Translations under genes and position numbers: made by a program | Shown: in pieces, positions 6,522 to 7,682 of the stretch | How positions within the stretch are numbered: the first letter of the stretch is position 1 | How the letters are laid out: each line of letters starts with the position of its first letter | The notes under the pieces: model-generated | Database searches by the model: none | The model's input: only the letters and a program-made list of their open reading frames with translations | Told to the model about the DNA's origin: nothing | NCBI GenBank assembly: GCA_017881145.1 | Contig: JADGRG010000041.1 | Location: 1-7,682 of the forward strand | Source of the DNA: Sandaracinaceae bacterium | GTDB taxonomy: Bacteria; Myxococcota_A; Polyangia; Polyangiales; JAFGIB01 | DNA length: 7,682 bases | Direction: 5' to 3'

Positions 6522-7682
6522 ATGGACTTCCTAGAGAAGGCACCGCGCAATCTCTTCTTCACGGGCAAGGGCGGCGTCGGCAAGACCAGCGTTGCCTGCG
6601 CGACGGCGCTGGCGCTCGCGGAGCGCGGCAAGCGCGTGCTGCTCGTGAGCACCGATCCTGCGTCGAACCTCGACGAAGTCCTCGAGACCAAGCTTGGTTC
6701 GGCGCCACAACCTGTCGCATCCGTGTCCGGGCTCTTCGCGTTGAACATCGATCCGGAGGCGGCGGCACATGCTTATCGCGAGCGTGTGGTCGGGCCGTAT
6801 CGCGGTGTGCTCCCGGAGGCTGCGGTGCGCAGCATCGAGGAGCAACTCTCGGGGGCCTGCACCGTGGAAATCGCTGCGTTCGACGAGTTCTCGAAGTTGC
6901 TCGGTGACGCGAACGCCACGCGCGAGTTCGAGCACGTGATCTTCGATACCGCGCCCACCGGGCACACTCTGCGACTGCTTCACTTGCCTGCTGCCTGGAC
7001 GAGCTTCGTCGAAGAGAACGTCGGCGGCACCTCATGTTTGGGGCCGCTCGCCGGACTCGCAGCGCAGCGGGCGCTCTACGCCGCGACCCAGAGCGCGCTG
7101 GTCGATCCCGCCTGCACAGCGCTCGTGCTCGTCTCACGCGCAGAACGCTCGGCGCTCACGGAGGCGGAGCGGACCCGAAGAGACCTGGCAGCGCTCGGAG
7201 TGCAACGTCAGGAGTTGGTCGTCAACGGGATCTTTCGCGCGAGCGATCAACGTGATGAGATTGCGGTGGCGATGCAGCTTTGCGGCGAGCGCGCGCTCGC
7301 AGCCATGCCCGCAGGACTTCGCGAGCTTCCGCGTACGGAGCTGCCGCTTCTGCCCTTTGGGCTCGTCGGCATTGCGGCGTTGCGCCAGCTCTTTGGCGAG
7401 CACCCAGCGGCTCCTGCACTTCCGAGCGCCGCGCCGCCGACGGGTAGCGAGGTGCTGCCTGGGCTCGCTAGCTTCTTGCCCGCGCTGGAAGAGGGCGGGC
7501 GTGGCGTAGTCATGACGATGGGCAAGGGTGGTGTCGGCAAGACCACCGTCGCGGTCAGCATAGCGGTCGAGCTGGCGCGCCGCGGACACGCCGTCCATCT
7601 GACCACGACAGATCCAGCGGCTCACGTGGTTGATGCCATCGGAGGTGCGGTGGAGCGCGTGCGAGTCAGCCGCATCGACCCA
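6522..7682 (+). CDS. arsA: ArsA arsenite-transporting ATPase (3' end beyond window)
   Basis: ArsA is the soluble ATPase that binds to the arsenite permease and powers export. The window holds 387 residues in an uninterrupted frame, about two thirds of the usual 583 or so; the remainder runs off the end. The first half (A1) has P-loop GKGGVGKTS (15-23), STDPASN, the DTAPTGHT switch (142-149) and a long middle domain. The second half (A2) begins with P-loop GKGGVGKTT (334-342), then LTTTDPAAH, and stops at SRIDP. Metal-site cysteines C113 and C172 fall at the same residue numbers as in R773 ArsA; the third, C422, lies beyond the window. Two P-loops in one chain mark this as a true two-domain ArsA and not a single-domain Get3/TRC40-like ATPase. 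It is coupled to arsD. An Acr3 or ArsB permease is expected nearby but is not seen. Confidence 0.97.
   Translation, partial: MDFLEKAPRNLFFTGKGGVGKTSVACATALALAERGKRVLLVSTDPASNLDEVLETKLGSAPQPVASVSGLFALNIDPEAAAHAYRERVVGPYRGVLPEAAVRSIEEQLSGACTVEIAAFDEFSKLLGDANATREFEHVIFDTAPTGHTLRLLHLPAAWTSFVEENVGGTSCLGPLAGLAAQRALYAATQSALVDPACTALVLVSRAERSALTEAERTRRDLAALGVQRQELVVNGIFRASDQRDEIAVAMQLCGERALAAMPAGLRELPRTELPLLPFGLVGIAALRQLFGEHPAAPALPSAAPPTGSEVLPGLASFLPALEEGGRGVVMTMGKGGVGKTTVAVSIAVELARRGHAVHLTTTDPAAHVVDAIGGAVERVRVSRIDP

Noticed and set aside
1..7682. CRISPR array, tRNA or rRNA gene, insertion sequence
   Set aside because: No regularly spaced repeats, no cloverleaf with CCA-type end, no rRNA-like conserved stretches and no transposase frame or flanking inverted repeats were seen; the genes fill nearly all of the window.

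Overview
The window comes from a GC-rich (visibly above 60%) Gram-negative bacterium. The gene set includes an inner-membrane/periplasm efflux pair, a predicted outer-membrane barrel protein and a large TMTC-like membrane protein with TPR repeats. This fits a Myxococcota (deltaproteobacterial) chromosome best. That placement is inferred from gene content and composition, not from any phylogenetic marker. All seven genes lie on the + strand, and the gaps between them are all under 70 bases.

Bases 1-2915 hold an EmrB-type DHA2 drug exporter followed 19 bases later by its EmrA/HlyD-type membrane fusion protein, a two-gene efflux unit in the order B then A. No outer-membrane channel gene or regulator for it is in the window. 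A GC-rich hairpin sits at the end of the emrA-like gene.

Bases 2978-5662 hold two less characterised envelope genes. The first is a polytopic membrane protein with a C-terminal TPR array, resembling the TMTC family of GT-C glycosyltransferases. The second is a predicted outer-membrane beta-barrel protein of unknown function with a signal peptide ending in Ala-Leu-Ala before a cysteine.

Bases 5683-7682 hold the start of an arsenic resistance operon: arsR (As(III)-responsive repressor), arsD (As(III) metallochaperone) and arsA (the ATPase that drives arsenite export), the last cut by the window edge. A sigma70-like promoter lies just before arsR. The same 19-base pattern (CCTATCGT-N7-CGAT, containing the inverted repeat ATCG-N8-CGAT) occurs once over this promoter and arsR start and again in the arsR-arsD gap, which makes it a good candidate for the ArsR operator. 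The arsenite permease (Acr3 or ArsB) expected with ArsA is not in the window and may lie downstream.

Most of the window is recognisable biology. The parts least explained by known families are the TMTC-like/TPR gene with its barrel-protein neighbour, and the paired operator-like sites with a three-cysteine-pair ArsR.
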